NCBI GenBank assembly: GCA_950097015.1
Contig: CATNEN010000039.1
Location: 13,176,501 to 13,240,500 of the forward strand
Direction: 5' to 3'
Source: Macrostomum hystrix
Lineage: Eukaryota; Platyhelminthes; Macrostomidae
DNA length: 64,000 bases
Shown: one piece after another, positions 11,369 to 23,300 of the stretch
Position numbering within the stretch: the first letter of the stretch is position 1
How the letters are laid out: the number at the start of each line of letters is the position of its first letter
Made by a program: the position numbers and the translations under genes
Notes under the pieces: generated by a model
Seen by the model: only the letters and a program-made list of their open reading frames with translations
Databases searched by the model: none
What the model was told of the DNA's origin: nothing

Positions 11369-14300
11369 TCACAGAGCCTGGAACATTTTGCTCTTTTCTG
11401 AGAATGAGGACGGATTCATCTTGACTTGGGTGCGCCGATTATTCCCAATCTTTGCCCGGATCTCCTCCAAGCTGACATTGCCGACTGGGTCTTTGGCGGC
11501 TGCTGCTGTCGCTGCTGCTGATTTACCTGATGACGAACCGTTCATGCTGTTACTGACACCAGCTTGCTGCTCCTGCTGCTGCTGCTGCTGCTAATGAAGA
11601 TAAAAATGTAAATTATTGAACGAATGAATGAATGAATGCTCTGATTAATTAAATGTTCAAGTACACCTTTGGCTATCAAATGAAGCATTAAATACGAGGG
11701 CTATCCCAAAAGTAAGTTTCGGTCAACAATAAAAAGCGAACACTTTGAAGGAAAGTCTTAAAACTTTAACAGTAGTCAAAAACAGGTCATAGTTACTCCA
11801 CAAATTTGCCGCCAAGGTCCACGCACTTTTGCCAGCGCCGTACCCACGCTAGAAAGGCAGCATCGCAGCCGCCGGTTGCCAGATGCCGCAAAGCTGATGA
11901 AGCATTGTTGCTTATCTGCTCCACAGAGGCAAAATGTTGTCCACGGAGGCTCTCCTTCATTCTGGGAAATATATAGAAGTCCAAATCAGGTGAATAGCGT
12001 GGCTGTGCCAGGACCTCCCAGTTCCAGGACTCCAGGAGCTTCTCCACTCTTCTGGCGCGGTGCACAGGTGCGTTGTCGTGGTGAAAAATCACGCCTCTCT
12101 CCAGCAAACCAGGCCGCTTTTTCCTGATGGCTGGCCTCAATTTTTCTTGCAGTACCCATCGGTAATATTCTGCATTCACCTTGGTGCCGATTGGCACTGG
12201 CCAGTCCACCAGGACCCATGGATGTCAAAGAAGACTACGTGCATCACCTTCAAGGAGCTCTGCTTCCGTTGAACCTTCTCAGGACTCGCTGATTCCCTTG
12301 GAAGCCACTGTGCTGACTGGCGCTTGAGCTCAGGATCCCACTCGTAGACCCATGTCTCGTCTCCTGTCAGAGTTCTGCTGAGAAAGTTGCTTCCCTCTCG
12401 ATTAAACCGTCGAAGGTGCTCTTGCGCCAGGGTCACCCTCTCCTTCATTTGGTCCTCAGTCAGGAGATGAGGCACCCACTTTGCGAAGATCTTCTGCATG
12501 TTCAGCTGCTCAGTAAGAATGCGATGCACTGTGCTGTGAGGAATGTCCAGGAGGTCCTGATCGATCTCATTGCAAGTCAATCTGCTGTCCACAGTGACTG
12601 CAGCTCTGACACGCTCTGCATTTGCATCAGTGGCGGCTGTTCTTGGCCTTCCAGACCGCTCTTTGTCTTCCATCGACAGCCTGCCTCCTTGAACTTCACG
12701 GACCCATTTCCGAACCGTTTGAATTGATGGAGCTCTTCATGAATCTCTGATGTTGATTTGCCAGCCAAACTGAAAACTTGATGATGCTTCTGACGTCGTA
12801 TCGTGTGAACGAAGCCGAAGTGGCCATCTTCGCAAACGAAGCTGTGTTTTACTTGTGAGACTGCATTTGCTTTGAAACTTTTGGTGCCTTTTGCCATAGA
12901 CATATAGATTCAGGAATGACTAACCGCGTTTGCCAAAAATGCACTTAAGAAAATTTATAATGCAGCGAAACTTTTTTTTTGGGATAGCCCGGCCTCGTAT
13001 CTATGTTTTGTTATACTAGAGTCTAGCTTTTTTGAAAGCTAGTTCATTATAAACTTTCATGAGATCTAGATTAACCAAGTCTTGTTTAAAAATTAACAAT
13101 TACTTTGAAAGCCAGACTGACTTATACATAGGAGAAATTGTTCTGCCCAATTCATAGCCACATGTACACACACAATTGTGTATCCAAGCATTTCAACACT
13201 AGCAAAGCATTGCAAAGTCAATCAGGCGTATCAAACAGTGGAAAATTTATGCAGAATTAATTATAAACAATTCAGTCAACACAAGGTTTGGAAAATTGCA
13301 AAAATAAAGCCAATTTACTGGAAAAGTCCTTCACCAAAATAGACACAACTGTTGATATGTGAAGCCTATGTGTCATATTATTATTATTGTATGTTTTTAA
13401 TATATATATTTGTTATGAAACGCATAAGCCGCTAAGCACACACACACATTGCAACACTATTAAAGCAAAGGTTAAGCTTTGATTTAATTTGCTAAAGCTA
13501 AGCAACTGAATTGCTCAGTGAATTCGTGTGCGCATGTACAGTCAAACCACACCTTATGCATGAATAATGAATTAGGCTTGTTCAGCCAAGGGTCAATGAC
13601 TAACTGTACCATTTATTTTATTGCGCATTGTCGCGGCGTGGTCACTGCATAGGGAGTGAAATGAGATTCGCAAGGAACCCTCCCGCTCTGGAGCAAAATG
13701 TTTTCAGCTAGTTCAATTTGGGACATACGCCTTGTGAGTGTACAGAAAAAGGTATTCGCAATTATAAAACTCCTATTACTGCCCATGCATTCAAATCCAC
13801 TTACTGCTGGACAGTGCCTAAGAATGCTGGAAATTCGCTGATTGGCAAAGTTTAACTACCCAAAAATAGGAAAATAGTAGGCAACCTAAAATCTAGGAAC
13901 AAGAGACTTTCTAACAAAAACTAAAACTGTAGAGAGAGAGAGAGGCAACCTAAAACTGTAGAGAGAGAGAGAGGCAACCAAAAACTGTAGAGAGAGAGGC
14001 AACCTAAAATCTAGGAACAAGAGACTTTCTAACAAAAACTTAGAAAGGTAGAAGACAACCGAAAACTGGAGAGAGAGGGAAAGGCAACCTAAGACTGGAG
14101 AGAGAGAGAAAGGCAACCTAAGACTGGAGAGAGAGGGAAAGGCAACCTAAGACTGGAGAGAGAGGGAAAGGCAACCGAAAACTGGAGAGAGAGGGAAAGG
14201 CAACCTAAGACTGGAGAGAGAGAGGCAACCTAAAACTGTAGAGAGAGAGGCAACCTAAAACTGTAGAGAGAGAGGCAACCTAAAACTGTAGAGAGAGAGA

Positions 14301-15504
14301 AAGAGGCAACCTAAAACTGTAAGGAGAGAGAAAGAGGCAACCTAAAACTGGAAGGAGAGACAAAGAGGCAACCTAAAACTGTAAGGAGAGAGAAAGAGGC
14401 AACCTAAAACTGTAAGGAGAGACAAAGAGGCAACCTAAAACTGGAAGGAGAGACAAAGAGGCAACCTAAAACTGTAAGGAGAGAGAAAGAGGCAACCTAA
14501 AACTGGAGAGAGAAAGAGGCAACCTAAAACTGTAGAGAGAGAGGCAACCTAAAACTGTAGAGAGAGAGGCAACCTAAAACTGTAGTGAGCGAAAGAGGCA
14601 ACCTAAAACTGTAGTGAGAGAAAGAGGCAACCTAAAACTGTAGTGAGACAAAGAGGCAACCTAAAACTGTAGTGAGACAAAGAGGCAACCCAAAACTGGA
14701 AGGAGAGACAAAGAGGCAACCTAAAACTGTAGAGAGAGAAAGAGGCAACCTAAAACTGTAGTGAGACAAAGAGGCAACCTAAAACTGTAGTGAGACAAAG
14801 AGGCAACCCAAAACTGGAAGGAGAGACAAAGAGGCAACCTAAAACTGTAGAGAGAGAAAGAGGCAACCTAAAACTGGAGAGAGAAAGAGGCAACCTAAAA
14901 TTCGAGTGACAGCGGCTACCTAAAATTGTAGAAAAAGTTTAGTCCAAATCTAGGAACGAGAGAGGCAGAGAGAGAACAGCAGAAATTTAGCACTATAAAA
15001 ACTGGTCAGCACTGGTTAGGTGTGGCGTCCCTACTTAAAATTAAGAGCTGGCCAGCAAAGTAAAATTAAAAAGCTCCTATTGAAATGAGTGGGAGCTAAA
15101 ATACAGAACTATCCATAAAGCTTGAAGTGAACTTCAAACCAGATATGAAAAGATAGGTTCTTTTTTAGGAAAAAAAGTTTCTTTCCTAAAGACAGTCAAG
15201 AAAACCGTGCTATTTTTCTTCTTTAAATAATGAGTCGCTGTTCAAATGGCAGGAGAAGATTGTTTTAAAGCCACGGAGAACGGACAGCTGCACGCCTCGA
15301 TAAGAAATGATTGATCGATCGCCCCGGCCCAGATCAGGTATCGCCCGAGGCCGATATGGGCCGGCCCTGGCGATCACCGCTCTGTATCGACTTTCTAACG
15401 ACCCCCTCACGGTTCCTGAGCTGTGCGATTTGCAATCGGCATCGCTTTTAACCTGCCTGCCTACAAAGTGGGCCAGTTAGTATAGGTGAGACTCACTCAG
15501 GCAA

Positions 15505-15593
<89 letters not shown>

Positions 15594-17390
15594 CGAATGT
15601 AAAGAAACCACGCACACAGAGTAGGAATCTCTCTTAATTGCAAGTTGAATCTGTCGACCAATATTTCGGCCCTTTCTGGGCCTTCGTCAGGGTCCGTTTA
15701 TTTGAAGAGATAGATAGATGGATAGAAATTTAAATAGCTGATTTTCTAAGAACAGACGGGAATGCTTTTGTAATTCTGAGAGAAAAATCACGGAAATAGC
15801 TTATTCAGACAGGCAGGAAACATGAAACCAATGCGCGGCCAGACAAAACGTGACTTGATACCGAAAAAAAGATTTTTCAAATCGATTTCACGCTAGAATT
15901 TGAGACAGGACAGAACGGGCTTCAGAAAAGCCTAAATTGGTGCTTCCGTTATGCCGATAAGTTTTTTAGATAAAAAATAAGCATATATTAATAAAAATAA
16001 CTGCTGAATGTGCCAATTAAAGCAATTAAAGCAATGAAGCAAGATTGTGTTATAATTTAATATCGAAACTCGAAAATTACATATAAGTAGGTAAGCTTTT
16101 CAAAAACCACATAAGCTTGGTGCAGGGCAATACCTCAGACTCTGGTGGGATCAATTCCTGATCGACAGCATTAAAATCACTGCCCTCATTTTCAGGTGGG
16201 TCTTTGTTAGACAACTCGACAGCTGCTTCGTCTTCCACAGTCGGCGCTTCGTTTTGCTCCTGTTGCTAATGACATAATGATTTCATAGTGCGGGAAATTG
16301 TTTTCTTTTACGTAGTTTTTATGCTTTATACTTAAACGATAACGATTAAGGAAAAGTATAAAAACAAAAATATTGACAATTTTACAAAAAAAGCTTACTA
16401 CTGCTTCCTGATGAATCTCTTGCTCCTCTTCGATGGCGCCCACTGTCGTCGGCTGGGTGTGCGGAGTGTTGAATAAAACTACATCTGGCATGCTCGAACT
16501 GATGGCGATTTGATTCTCTTTGCAGTATTTGTAAGTCTCCATGTCGACAACTAGCATCGTGACAGACTGGGCCGTTTCTTTGACAATTTCGACCACTCTT
16601 TGGTGTGACAGATCCTCTGAAAAAATGTTTTTGTAATGTGGTTTACAACTGGTTACCACATTGTTACCAGTGGTAACAACTGGTTAACAAAAATATCATA
16701 ACTTCAACAATAAATTGGTTCTGAAACATGACGAAGTTGAATTGGAAATTCACATTAAAAGGAGACAATATTTCTTTTAGTGCTATTGTGAGTTTAAGAA
16801 AATTTAACACTCGAGTCTTTACACCAATCAACTCGCAGAAACACATTTTCATGATGCATTTTTAATACAGCAAAGAAGTAATCGTGTTTTATATAAAATT
16901 ATATTTTTTAGCTGTAATAAAAAATATTTCCTAAAAGTAAAATAACACAAGTTAAAAAAATAAGAAACTAAAATGTATCCTGATAAATGTTTCTCAGCAT
17001 TTTGGGAATTTCGTCAATCTTTATATTAAAGCTATTTTGTTAAAAAATGAAATATTACTATATTATATTAATTTTGACATTATTAGCATTATATTATGCA
17101 TTAATTAATGCAAAAGTAAAAAGCAACTGAAATAGTTTAGTACAATACTTAATAATTGGATTGCATTGATAATATGATGACAACCTACCAACGTTGATGC
17201 CATTGACTTCGACAAGATAGTCCTTCGCTTTTAGGCCACCGTGTTCAGCCGGGGAGCTGGGATCGACTTTCCCAATGTACTGCCCTGCCTTGCCCTTCTC
17301 AGCGTGAAGATTGAAACCATAGCCGACAAACGTTGTCCATTTCTTCAGGTGACAAAGACGAGGAGGAGACAAGAAACTTGGAAATGACAT
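11369..17390 (-). CDS. NHERF: NHERF-like PDZ adaptor with C-terminal ezrin-binding tail
   Basis: Four minus-strand exons, 17189-17390, 16399-16616, 16134-16265 and 11369-11590, join in frame (774 nt, 257 residues). The start [13 protein letters not shown], the [17 protein letters not shown] core and [20 protein letters not shown] match the first PDZ domain of NHERF1/2 (about residues 11-95), with the carboxylate-binding loop GYGF at 23-26. An acidic linker and a polyQ run follow. The last exon reads [15 protein letters not shown] and ends EKSKMFQAL, matching the layout of the NHERF ERM-binding tail that ends in a leucine PDZ ligand. NHERFs link membrane transporters and receptors to ezrin and actin under the membrane. 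Vertebrate members have two or four PDZ domains; only one is visible here. The 4.5-kb last intron carries a mariner, a GA-rich array and a GATA run. Confidence 0.82.
11694..12999 (-). mobile_element. mariner transposon inside the NHERF-like intron
   Basis: Inverted ends tacgaggg...ctatcccaaaag (from 11693) and ttttgggatagcccggcctcgta (to 12999) abut TA, the mariner target dinucleotide. The element sits in the last intron of the NHERF-like gene, in the same orientation as that gene. About 1.3 kb is the normal length for a full mariner, so the element is nearly full length. Confidence 0.88.
11793..12903 (-). pseudogene. mariner transposase, frameshifted
   Basis: Minus-strand blocks in three frames cover the whole protein. 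They are an N-terminal HTH part ([17 protein letters not shown]...), the segment with SGRPRTAAT and the first catalytic block [14 protein letters not shown], then WPVPIGTK and the second block [12 protein letters not shown]. The third block reads [14 protein letters not shown], where intact mariners have about three further residues between Leu and Asp. Frame changes lie near 12680 and near 12200-12225. Two frameshifts and the small deletion beside the third catalytic Asp make it inactive. Confidence 0.85.
13000..13900. other. intron sequence of the NHERF-like gene, no element seen
   Basis: Unremarkable AT-rich intron. A short gt/ac run lies at 13438-13450. Confidence 0.4.
13905..14910. repeat. 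GA-rich minisatellite (ggcaacctaaaactgtagagagaga)
   Basis: A tandem array of about 23-31-bp units. Each has a constant ggcaacctaaaactg core and a variable agagaga/aaggagagacaaa segment. It lies in the last intron of the NHERF-like gene. Confidence 0.92.
15313..15372. other. GC-rich imperfect inverted repeat
   Basis: gatcgccccggcccagatc at about 15317 is matched on the other strand by gatatgggccggccctggcgatc ending at about 15376, with a loop of about 18 nt. The island is markedly GC-rich within AT-rich intron DNA. Function unknown. Confidence 0.45.
15504..15592. repeat. GATA tetranucleotide microsatellite
   Basis: About 22 uninterrupted gata units; a short second run lies at 15708-15726. 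Confidence 0.96.
15600..15710 (-). mobile_element. Penelope-like / hammerhead-type terminal fragment
   Basis: The minus strand reads GACCCTGACGAAGGCCC, AGAAAGGGCCGAAATATTGG. It contains the hammerhead-ribozyme core words CTGANGA and GAAA separated by a 5-bp GGCCC/GGGCC hairpin, enclosed by GACC/GGTC. This CTGA(C)GAAGGCC...GAAATATT signature is typical of Penelope-like element ends. It is flanked on both sides by GATA repeats. Only a fragment is present; no reverse transcriptase is seen. Confidence 0.4.
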
Positions 17391-19723
17391 TATAAAGCTA
17401 GTCGGATATCCAGTGAAAGTTTTGGGAAACTAGATTTTACTTAAATTTTTATAATGGCAGCGAGAAAAGTTTAACAAGTTTAGGCGAGTGGAGAGCAGAA
17501 CCTATGGTATTGGAGGAAAGTGTTGGAAGTTAAAAACTAGCTCTGACTCTTTACAATAGAAATTATTAAGCAATCAAAAATAATTATATATTATAAAAAA
17601 TTTTTTGCTAAAACTACAAGGAAAAATTCTAAAACTCTATTTTAAAAAAGAGAAAATGCCTTATTATTTGTTATAAGTTTTACATTGTCGTTATTACCAT
17701 TAAAGTTATCGTGCAAATAAATTGCAAGAACCACAAGAAGATGGTATTCGTCCTTAAGGTATGCTTCTTAAAAAATGCTTAAGGTACCATAAAATATCCT
17801 CAGTTGGGAGATATAGATACTTTGACAGAGCTTGTTCGTCCACTGCCGAATAAATATATCAAGCAAGGACTACTATACTAGCTAAAATTAAAAGTACGAA
17901 CTGCGCATCGTTAGGTTGGGCAGTAAGGAAAGGAACCATGAATATATGAGAATCATAGATGAGTTAGGAGATGATCGAAATCATGACTGCTAATCGATGA
18001 TTTTGATTATTAGTGGAAATGCCATGTCGAAAATCTGAGCAATTGCATTTTCACAACGCCGAATTTTACAACCTCGAAATATCAACGTCGAAATATTAAC
18101 GGTTCTCGTTTGCTAAATTCATTCCATTTGGAAAACCACCTGTAAAATTTAAAGTAGCACATGGTGAATTTTGACACTAGACACTTGTTTTTGCTATTAG
18201 CTATGAATAAAAAATCGCTGGAACGACTAGGCTATATTTCTTAATCATTTAGAGGCACTCTGATCGAATCAATACAAATCTTGTAGTAAATGAAATATTC
18301 ACACCCGCGTAAATTTTGCATATCAAGAACCCGCACTTCCACTTCTATTGTAAATGATTCAATTGATATTAACTAACCCCTTTGCTAAAAGGTTTTTGAT
18401 TGAGAAAGTATATTTTCTAGCTTAGTTTTCGTACGGTTTTTTCCGCAGGAATTTGGTACTTTTCTATTTGTATTTTGTATGCCATTTAAAATCTTATTTA
18501 TTTAGCGATTTGTGCGTCACAAAGTAAAGAAACATATTACTCTTTTAATGCAAACATAATATGAATATGATTGAGTAGACGACACAATAATTTTAATGAA
18601 AAATCTCATAACACATCACACATTTTTATATATTCATATTTAATATATTTTAAATTTTAAAATTTAAATTTTTTATATCTTAAATTCATATATTTTAGTA
18701 AAATTAACTTTGCCGAGTAAATACATAAGATTATACAATTATAGTACATACATACGAGTATTTAAATGAAGTAAAGAAAATTTTAACAAAAGATTTAAGG
18801 AAATCTAAGTAAACATGTTTTACAAAAGAAAGATAGCTGTAGATTTGAAAAAAAAGAATGACAATTTATAGGGTAAAAAAGAAAAGGTTAGTATCGCTAC
18901 GATAGTAGAATGAATATAGGTGTAGGTATTGCTCATTATTTAACTATAATATATGAGACGTAAAACTCATGTTAAAGTATATTAAAAAATTATAAATATA
19001 AGTATAATTACGCAATAAAACAAAGTTTCAAATTGAATGACTTAGAACGGAAAATTTTTGTTTTCCTTAAAGAGAAATAACAATTAGTGAGTTGAAATAT
19101 TGCAAATATTAAACAACATGTACATCAATATAACCGCTTAATGGGTACATGTATCAAATTGATCGTCTGCAATCCACAATTATATAATATAATGAAAAGT
19201 GAAGAAAAAGCTGCAATTATTGGTTTTTGCTTAACATGCAATATTAAAACAAGAAATATTAAAACAATACAAACGCTATGAAAAACATAATTTCGGCTAG
19301 AAAACGACTCATTTACTATAAAAATGTTAGATTATTTAATTATTTAAGATTGCGGTTCATTGGTGTCGTGTCCATGAGCTGAAATAGGGAATTTAAGTGG
19401 ATGGACGGGTTGGTCCAGTCCATGGACACAATACTCTGGGGCAAAACTGGAATACGTGTCATTTTATATCAATCTTTCGTTTCTGATCTCAACTTTGTAG
19501 TTCCTTTGTTTTACAATAAGTTAAAAATTGTCGAATTCAAATGCAAAATGTTTGAACGCAATTATCCAACAAATTAAGAACGCAAAACTTACTTAATTTA
19601 ACCATATTATTTCCAGACTAAATTTAAACAGCGCTTAGATGATACCATGAGAATAAGAAATGTGTTTGAGTTTAACTAGTGACTCGGAGTTAAAGATACT
19701 GTAATTTCTCTTATTAAAAACTG
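17391..19723. other. AT-rich intergenic DNA between two minus-strand genes
   Basis: It contains the upstream region of the NHERF-like gene and the sequence beyond the receptor gene. No ORF, repeat or element was recognised over 2.3 kb. Confidence 0.45.
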
Positions 19724-19729
19724 TTTATT
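19724..19729 (-). terminator. possible polyA signal of the acetylcholine receptor gene
   Basis: tttatt on the plus strand is AATAAA on the minus strand, starting only about 14 nt after the receptor stop codon. If used, the 3' UTR is very short. Confidence 0.3.
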
Positions 19730-19743
19730 CACGTTTGACATCC

Positions 19744-19967
19744 TTAGCCTTTGAACACGTCAGGCGCCGAGAACAGAATGGCACAGGTGGATACAACTGT
19801 GAAGCAGGAGAACATTATCAAGCAGAGCCGGTCAACGACTCTGGCTGCAAACTTCCATTCGCTGGAGATTTCACTGTCGGCAATGTCGTCAGAGATTTTC
19901 TTTGTTATGATGCGCAGCTCGTTGATAACAGCAGTCAGGTCGTTTCGAGTGCTGCACTGATGATGTA

Positions 19968-20001
<34 letters not shown>

Positions 20002-20334
20002 ACAACCATTTGACGGTGACGGCATACCAACGCCGATGTAGTTTTGAAAATAGTTCGGCGGTCCAGACGACAATCCGCCGCCGACGCCGCCGCGGATGTC
20101 ATCCTCCAGGTCGAGCACGTTCGCCAGCAGCGACTTCGAAGAGCGTTCTCGGAGTTCCAAGCCGCCACCGCTGATGCCGCCGCAGTAGCCGCCGCATTCG
20201 CGACTTCGCCTTCGGCGCACAGCGAAAGAGTCGGGCCTCGATGACGGATGCTGAAGTCCGGACGCCTCGCGAGTACTGGTTGGATTTCGCATGCAGAGCA
20301 CAGTGGCCAGGTAAGTGCAGATGAGCTTTTTAAC
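19744..20334 (-). CDS. nAChR-alpha: nAChR exon 9: intracellular loop, M4, stop
   Basis: The acceptor CATCAAG precedes GTTAAAAAG, so Val-Lys-Lys follows the Trp ending exon 8 ([19 protein letters not shown], like the alpha7 segment after M3). A Ser/Arg/Gly-rich loop, a run of 11 Gln (CAG repeat near 19966-20000), a helix [17 protein letters not shown] and [16 protein letters not shown] of M4 follow, then TAA at 19744-19746. The loop is short compared with most alpha subunits. Confidence 0.9.
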
Positions 20335-23300
20335 CTTGATGGCGGAAGTTGCGTTGTTAATTAGAAATCTATGGGTGGTCTCAAGATATCTCAAGATAGA
20401 TAAAACAAAAATGAGGATGTGAGGCAGTCAAACTCAATTCTCAGCTTCTTAATTCTCTGGCTATGGGGGAACTGGACACGAACTGGCCACTAGGGCCACA
20501 ACCTGGGATTTAGTGGGTTGCAATTGGGGGATTTGGTGGGTTACAACTGGGGGATTTAGTGGGATGTCACTGGGGGATTTAGAGGCCTGCCATAAGGGGG
20601 ATTTAGAGGGCCGCTACAAGGAGGATTTGGAGGGTCATCACAAGGGGGATTTGGAGGGCCATCACAAGGGGGATTTGGAGGGCCATCACAAGGGGGATTT
20701 GGAGGGCCATCACAAGGGGGATTTGGAGGGCCATCACAAGGGGGATTTGGAGGGCCATCACAAGGGGGATTTGGAGGGCCATCACAAGGGGGATTTGGAG
20801 GGCCATCACAAGGGGGATTTAGAGGGCCGCTACAAGGAGGATTTGGAGGGCCATCACAAGGGGGATTTAGAGGGCCGCCACAAGGGGGATTTAGAGGGCC
20901 GCCACAAGGGGGATTTGGAGGGCCATCACAAGGGGATTTGGAGGGCCATCACAAGGGGGATTTAGAGGGCCGCCACAAGGGGGATTTGGAGGGCCAAAAG
21001 GGGGATTTAGAGGGCCGCCACAAGGTGGATTTGGAGGGCCAAAAGGGGGATTTAGAGGGCCGCCACAAGGGGGATTTGCGAGTGTCGGCCAGTCGCCACG
21101 GTGGATTCAGTTGGTCGCCATCTGAGATATCCCGGTATTAGGGATATGAGGACCATGGGGTATTGTTTTTACTAGTTTATTAATACTAATTTGTTACTGT
21201 CTAACTAACTGTTCAGGTGGAGATAACAAATTTGATTCTTTACATAAAAATTTCGCAATCAACAAACCCTGACTGACTGACCCAGTTTGGCACTGGATGC
21301 GATTCAGCGTCTCTGTGGTGATAGTTGAGCACGATCACGGTGAATACAACCGATAGGCTACACATGATCATTGTGCAGGCAAAGTACATGCCTGCGTGGA
21401 TTGCAAGGTTAAAAGCGCTTTGTTATAAATTGTTATTCATTTTGGATATTTTAGGAACCAACACGAACCCTGGTAAAGTACACCCGAGCATGATAAAAGT
21501 GAAGTAATGTTTGCACCCCACATGGCATTGATGAAAAATGGTGAATATGTGTTCTAGCTCTTAGCCTAGATTTGTTTAAGGGGCCACTTTACTTGCAGCA
21601 GTTGGCTAAAATAGATTTCAAGCATGAAGTATGTGGCACAGGAATGAGAAGAAACCCGTTTTGGTGGGAGAAATCGTTCCGAAATGCATGTCGACAACTT
21701 TTTTTCTGTGCCTGTGTAAATTTGTGATGGACAGTCGAGGGTTTAGCATTGCTCATTTAGCCACCAGGTGTTCTCAAATTCACGAGAAAGCTTATCAGGC
21801 AAGTCATACTTGATGACTAGTAATTTTCTTCAACACCGTGAAAATAAACGACTAATATATAACCTTTCTTACGATACGCAAAACAAAAAACATTGAACAA
21901 GCAAATAAAAAAGGAAGGAACTACTACGAGTACATCTCTAGAAATTAAGCACCGAAACCCTGTTCGGGTCCGTCACTGGGGGGATTTGAGGGCCGCCAAT
22001 AAGGATTTGAGCGCCGACACCAGGGTATAGAGGCCCGCCACTGGGGATTTGGAGGGCCACTGGGGATTTGGAGGGCCACTACTGGGGATTTGGAGGGCCA
22101 CTGGGATGTGGAGGGCCACTGGGGATTTGGAGGGCCACTACTGGGGATTTGGAGGGCCACTGGGATTTGGAGGGCCACTGGGATTTGGAGGGCCACTGGG
22201 GATTTGGAGGGCCACTACTGGGGATTTGGAGGGCCACTGGGATTTGGAGGGCCACTGGGGATTTGGAGGGCCACTACTGGGGATTTGGAGGGCCACTACT
22301 GGGGATTTGGAGGGCCACTGGGATTTGGAGGGCCACTGGGGATTTGGAGGGCCACTACTGGGGATTTGGAGGGCCACTACTGGGGATTTGGAGGGCCACT
22401 GGGATTTGGAGGGCCACTGGGGATTTGGAGGGCCACTACTGGGGATTTGGAGGGCCACTGGGATTTGGAGGGCCACTGGGGATTTGGAGGGCCACTAGGA
22501 ATTTGGAGCGCCACTAGGGATTTGGGCCAAGTTTGCCAAAATTGGAGATTCAGAGGCCGCCACTGGGGGATTGGAGGGCCACATGCGAATATTTTGGTGG
22601 CTTGCCCCTTCACTACCACAAATCTCTTTGACTAATTGACTAGACTAAAAGACAAAACTAGGACGAAAGTCCCCAGCCAATCCTCACCAATGACCGGCAC
22701 AGCGTCCGAGGTTGGCGGCATGGCCTCGGCCACCATCATAAGAAACACGGTTAGCGACAGCAGTATTGTGACTCCTTCGGTGCGTTCACGAAACAGAAGA
22801 CACAAAATCGATTTTAGAAAGGGTGAATTGGGGAGGGGCGCAGGTTAACTTAAATTTTAAATCGGTGCTTTTTGAGGCAGTAAATTAAATAAATGATTAC
22901 AAAAAACAAGTGCATGGTTGGTTATGATCCCGAAACGACGGCTCGCACAAAAAATGTTTTTTGTTTCTAGAAAACATTAAATTTTTCTATATTAAGATCA
23001 TAATCTTGTGTTTCTTTATAGTAAATCAATGCGTTTACTACGAAATTTTAACCAAAATTAGTTTTAAACAAAATTTAAACAGCTTTTCAATACGGAAGTA
23101 AATCGAACTCAAGTTATTATTATTTATTTTGTTGCGAGAAAAATGAGTCACTAAACCAAAAATAATGAAAATTGTTCGGAAAGAGAAAACAGACTAGACT
23201 ACATTACACCCGTCACGGCTCAGGCAGTTAGGAATTGATGGACACACTGCGCAGGTGCTGAAGGGTCTCACCAATGAGCGGGACTGCTTCGGACGTCTGA

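Noticed and set aside
13905-14910. CRISPR array
   Set aside because: Units are contiguous, with no unique spacers of constant length, and the DNA is clearly eukaryotic.
15210-15410. Minus ORF as a further NHERF-like exon
   Set aside because: No PDZ or tail similarity and no frame-compatible splice sites; it overlaps the GC-rich palindrome.
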